Source: Bryobacterales bacterium (GTDB lineage Bacteria; Acidobacteriota; Terriglobia; Bryobacterales; Bryobacteraceae). From it: 64,000 nucleotides of DNA. The notes below the pieces were generated by a model, which had not been told where the DNA came from, made no database searches, and saw nothing but the letters and a program-made list of their open reading frames with translations. The translations under genes and the position numbers were made by a program. The DNA lies in assembly GCA_025463005.1 (NCBI GenBank), contig JAOAPR010000139.1, positions 1-64,000 on the forward strand, in the 5' to 3' direction. Positions 62,081-64,000 of the stretch are shown piece after piece. How positions within the stretch are numbered: the stretch's first letter is position 1; each line of letters begins with the position of its first letter.

Positions 62081-62089
62081 CACACTACC
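62073..62089 (-). repeat. Right terminal inverted repeat
   Basis: CAAACTGACACACTACC, the inverse of 59877-59893 with one mismatch. Immediately followed by CGGAGTTAG. Confidence 0.85.
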
Positions 62090-62098
62090 CGGAGTTAG
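62090..62098 (+). repeat. Right target-site direct repeat of IS1-like element
   Basis: CGGAGTTAG, identical to 59869-59877. It includes the TBDR stop codon (TTA on plus strand, 62095-62097), so insertion did not disrupt that gene. Confidence 0.85.
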
Positions 62099-64000
62099 AA
62101 CGTAAGGCGCGCAACGATCGTGCCCTGGCGTTCTCCGCTGACGGTGCCGGTCGTGTTGATCGTTCCGAAGCCGCTTACATACCGGCCGTCGGGACCCCGC
62201 GCCGGGATGGTACCCAGAAGGCCGCCTCCGGTGGTACTGGTTCCTGGGTTGGGATTTATGTACGTCCCAACCGTCCCGCCCAGCAGCAGCGACCGATTGA
62301 AAACGTTGTTGAACTCAGCGCGAATCTGAAGTGAGAGGCGCTCCTTAACGCGGAAAACTCGCCCAAAGCTCGCCAGTTCCGACGGACGCCGCTGATACCG
62401 ATAGTCGTTGTAGTAGGCCGCCGATGGGCTGAACTGCCCACTGGGAGTATTGGTCCAGGCGGCGGGGTTCAGCACCTGCGTCTGGCTGGGGTCGTAACAG
62501 TGGCAGTTTATATCCACCAAGTAAGGGTCAACTCCAGGAACCCGCGTCGCATAGGTTCCGCGCAGCAATGTGGCGGAGTTGTTGTTGGTTGGGCTGAGCG
62601 GCGCCTGAATCGGCAACCCGCTGCCGTACTGCAGCACCGCACCAATCGTCCAGTCCCTGACCATGGCGCTGAGCCAGCGGTTCTGATCCAACTTCGGCGT
62701 CGTGTAGTTAGCAGCTAGGGTCATCCAATTTGGGCGCGACGAGTTGGATAGCTGCTTGTTGGTGTCTCGATTGAAAACATCGTTGATAATTCCCAACCCC
62801 GTGTAGTCCTCGGCGCCAAGCTGGAGCTCCTTCGAGCGGGTATAGGTAAATGTGAAGTCCAAGCCATGAGAGAAGCGCTTGGTGCCCTTCAATTGAAGGG
62901 AGTCATACCAGGTCTTGCCGAGCGGTGCGCCAGTTGCGCCCAAACTTGTGAACTGCGGGAAGGGGCGCAGCGATTGCGCCACGGTTTGTGTCAGCGGGAA
63001 GCCGGCATAAGGAACCTTGTTCTGGAACCGTCCCGCCGCCGCGAGGTTCAGCGGCGAAGCAAGAATGGCGCGATCGGCCGCATTGTTCCAATCCAATCCG
63101 TATTGACTCAAAAGGTTTTGCGGTGTGAGCGCGTTGTAGTCCAGCAAGGAAGCCGTTCTCCACCACACCCCGCGATTGCCGACGTAGCTGGCTTCCACCA
63201 CCAGATTCCTGAATACTTCGCGCTGCAAGCCGACGTTATATTGCAACATGCGTGCGGGACGCCCATAGTTCTGATCGACCACCGTTGGGCCGGGTCCAGG
63301 AGTGGCCGACGCCGGAAACAAGTTTGCTCGCAGGTCCGGCCAAATCGGAGTGAGCGGAATACCTTGGCTCAGGATCATGGCAGGATCGCCAAAGCTGGCA
63401 CTAGGCTTGGTCTGGTTGGCGCCTGCGGAGCCCTGTCCGCCTCCCTGAGACGACGAGTAGCTAAGGCCGATCGCCCCCCGCAATACCGTCTTGGAATGGA
63501 TCTGATAGGAGACGCCTATACGGGGCGCATACGCCCAGGGATAGTTTTTAGCGAACCGGCAGTTGCAGGTGGCCTCATAGATGGTCGCGCCCGGATGTCC
63601 ACCTGCCGTGGCATTGGCAAGGGTCGGCGAAAAATCGGGCGAACGTCCGTATTGTTCACGCGGATACGTCATCAGGTCCCACCGGACGCCGTAATCGACC
63701 GTGAGCTTGCGCGTAACCTTCCAGGTGTCCTGGGCGAACCAGGCGTAGAAGCCGCGGCCGCCGCGCGTATTCGTCGGTTGCGCCAGGGTGACGCTGCTGG
63801 GCCGGCCTAGCAGGAGGCTGGCATAGGGGAAGCCGGCGAACAATCCGCCCAGGGCCTGGCCCTGGAAAAAGGAATTGTTGGTCTGATCCTGACTGAACAC
63901 AAAGCTGCCGCTGGTATTGGTATTGGTCACGGTGGGATAGCCGTCAAAGCGCACCTCGCCGCCGAATTTGTAGCTATGATTGCCCTTCACCCAGCTCAGA
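62095..64000 (-). CDS. Oar-like TonB-dependent receptor, 5' end outside window
   Basis: At least 630 C-terminal residues of an outer-membrane receptor; the frame stays open at the right edge. The visible part contains KGNHSYKFGGEVRFDGYP, LVTDYGVRWD-type TKLTVDYGVRWDLMTYPREQYGR, RGVWWRTASLLDYNAL and a C-terminal GERQGTIVARLTF, with terminal Phe, so it is the beta-barrel of the same Oar-like group as the receptor at 46531. It originally converged with the PQQ quinoprotein gene about 5 bp away, before the element inserted. Confidence 0.92.
   Translation of the reverse strand, partial: LSWVKGNHSYKFGGEVRFDGYPTVTNTNTSGSFVFSQDQTNNSFFQGQALGGLFAGFPYASLLLGRPSSVTLAQPTNTRGGRGFYAWFAQDTWKVTRKLTVDYGVRWDLMTYPREQYGRSPDFSPTLANATAGGHPGATIYEATCNCRFAKNYPWAYAPRIGVSYQIHSKTVLRGAIGLSYSSSQGGGQGSAGANQTKPSASFGDPAMILSQGIPLTPIWPDLRANLFPASATPGPGPTVVDQNYGRPARMLQYNVGLQREVFRNLVVEASYVGNRGVWWRTASLLDYNALTPQNLLSQYGLDWNNAADRAILASPLNLAAAGRFQNKVPYAGFPLTQTVAQSLRPFPQFTSLGATGAPLGKTWYDSLQLKGTKRFSHGLDFTFTYTRSKELQLGAEDYTGLGIINDVFNRDTNKQLSNSSRPNWMTLAANYTTPKLDQNRWLSAMVRDWTIGAVLQYGSGLPIQAPLSPTNNNSATLLRGTYATRVPGVDPYLVDINCHCYDPSQTQVLNPAAWTNTPSGQFSPSAAYYNDYRYQRRPSELASFGRVFRVKERLSLQIRAEFNNVFNRSLLLGGTVGTYINPNPGTSTTGGGLLGTIPARGPDGRYVSGFGTINTTGTVSGERQGTIVARLTF

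Larger units (their letters stand above)
59877..62089. mobile_element. IS1-like element with passenger genes (2.2 kb)
   Basis: Ends are GGTAGTGGGTCAGTTTG (59877-59893) and its inverted counterpart CAAACTGACACACTACC (62073-62089), 16 of 17 matching. Flanks are identical 8-9-bp direct repeats (CGGAGTTA or CGGAGTTAG). IS1 elements have ends starting GG and make about 9-bp duplications, and a decayed IS1-type transposase lies inside (61347-61673). Passengers: TIGR03435 gene (59950-60804, minus), unknown exported gene (60918-61340, plus), small Cys-rich ORF (61862-62080, plus). Further partial end sequences at 60838-60852, 60861-60877 and about 61674-61688 show it is mosaic or nested. Confidence 0.85.

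Overview
The window looks like chromosomal DNA of a soil Acidobacteriota, probably close to the Solibacter/Bryobacterales group. This is inferred from protein families rather than from a marker-gene tree: a TIGR03435-type protein, very large Oar-like TonB-dependent receptors with an N-terminal carboxypeptidase-regulatory domain, several DUF6152-type exported proteins, tannase-family esterases, GC-rich DNA, and frequent GTG/TTG starts. No rRNA, tRNA, CRISPR array or prophage was recognised.

Layout. 1-2.8 kb: gltX and glnS abut on the minus strand; glnS runs off the left edge. 2.9-9.7 kb: an exported protein, a DASS-type anion transporter, a beta-carbonic anhydrase, two DUF6152/partner gene pairs, an isolated infC and a WxxGxW lipoprotein. 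9.7-17.8 kb: tandem tannase-family esterases, a Tat-exported amidohydrolase, an ABC exporter pair and an exported bicupin. 17.8-29.1 kb: gamma-glutamyltransferase, an overlapping nadE/beta-propeller/GH57 run, a small zincin coupled to thiE, a MerR/TPR protein, an MBL hydrolase and a YgfZ-like protein. 29.1-39.9 kb: an MFS pump, a metal ABC permease and binding protein with a beta-barrel protein but no ATPase, a LytS/LytTR two-component pair, a GT-C-like membrane protein and 6-phosphogluconate dehydrogenase. 40-42.6 kb: hsp20 with a strong promoter and terminator, an HtpX-like protease and an RlmI-like methyltransferase. 42.6-46.3 kb: a HicB relic, then a minus-strand run of five genes for exported proteins, including a diheme cytochrome c and a DUF6152-partner fusion. 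46.5-50.6 kb: a TonB-dependent receptor followed by about 79-bp tandem repeats. 50.6-59.9 kb: an NMT1-like binding protein, another partner-family protein, an RMD1-like protein, a HAD phosphatase, GTP-type PEPCK, an orphan Flp pilin, a SoxC-like molybdoenzyme and a cytochrome-PQQ quinoprotein. 59.9-62.1 kb: a mobile element. 62.1-64 kb: the 3' part of a second TonB-dependent receptor.

The two most notable observations are these. (1) Positions 59877-62089 form an IS1-like element with 17-bp inverted ends (one mismatch) and an exact direct target repeat, CGGAGTTA(G). It carries the TIGR03435 gene, an unknown exported protein, a small Cys-rich ORF and a decayed IS1-type transposase. Removing it restores two convergent genes about 5 bp apart. 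(2) DUF6152 proteins occur four times, once fused to a second exported family that otherwise sits beside them. In all four copies the predicted mature N-terminus is His-His, and an NPH motif is conserved. This suggests a possible N-terminal-histidine (histidine-brace-like) copper site in a periplasmic system, one copy of which lies in a cluster with a cytochrome c.

Much of the rest is ordinary housekeeping plus secreted catabolic and envelope functions. All functional calls come from reading motifs by eye; no database search was run.
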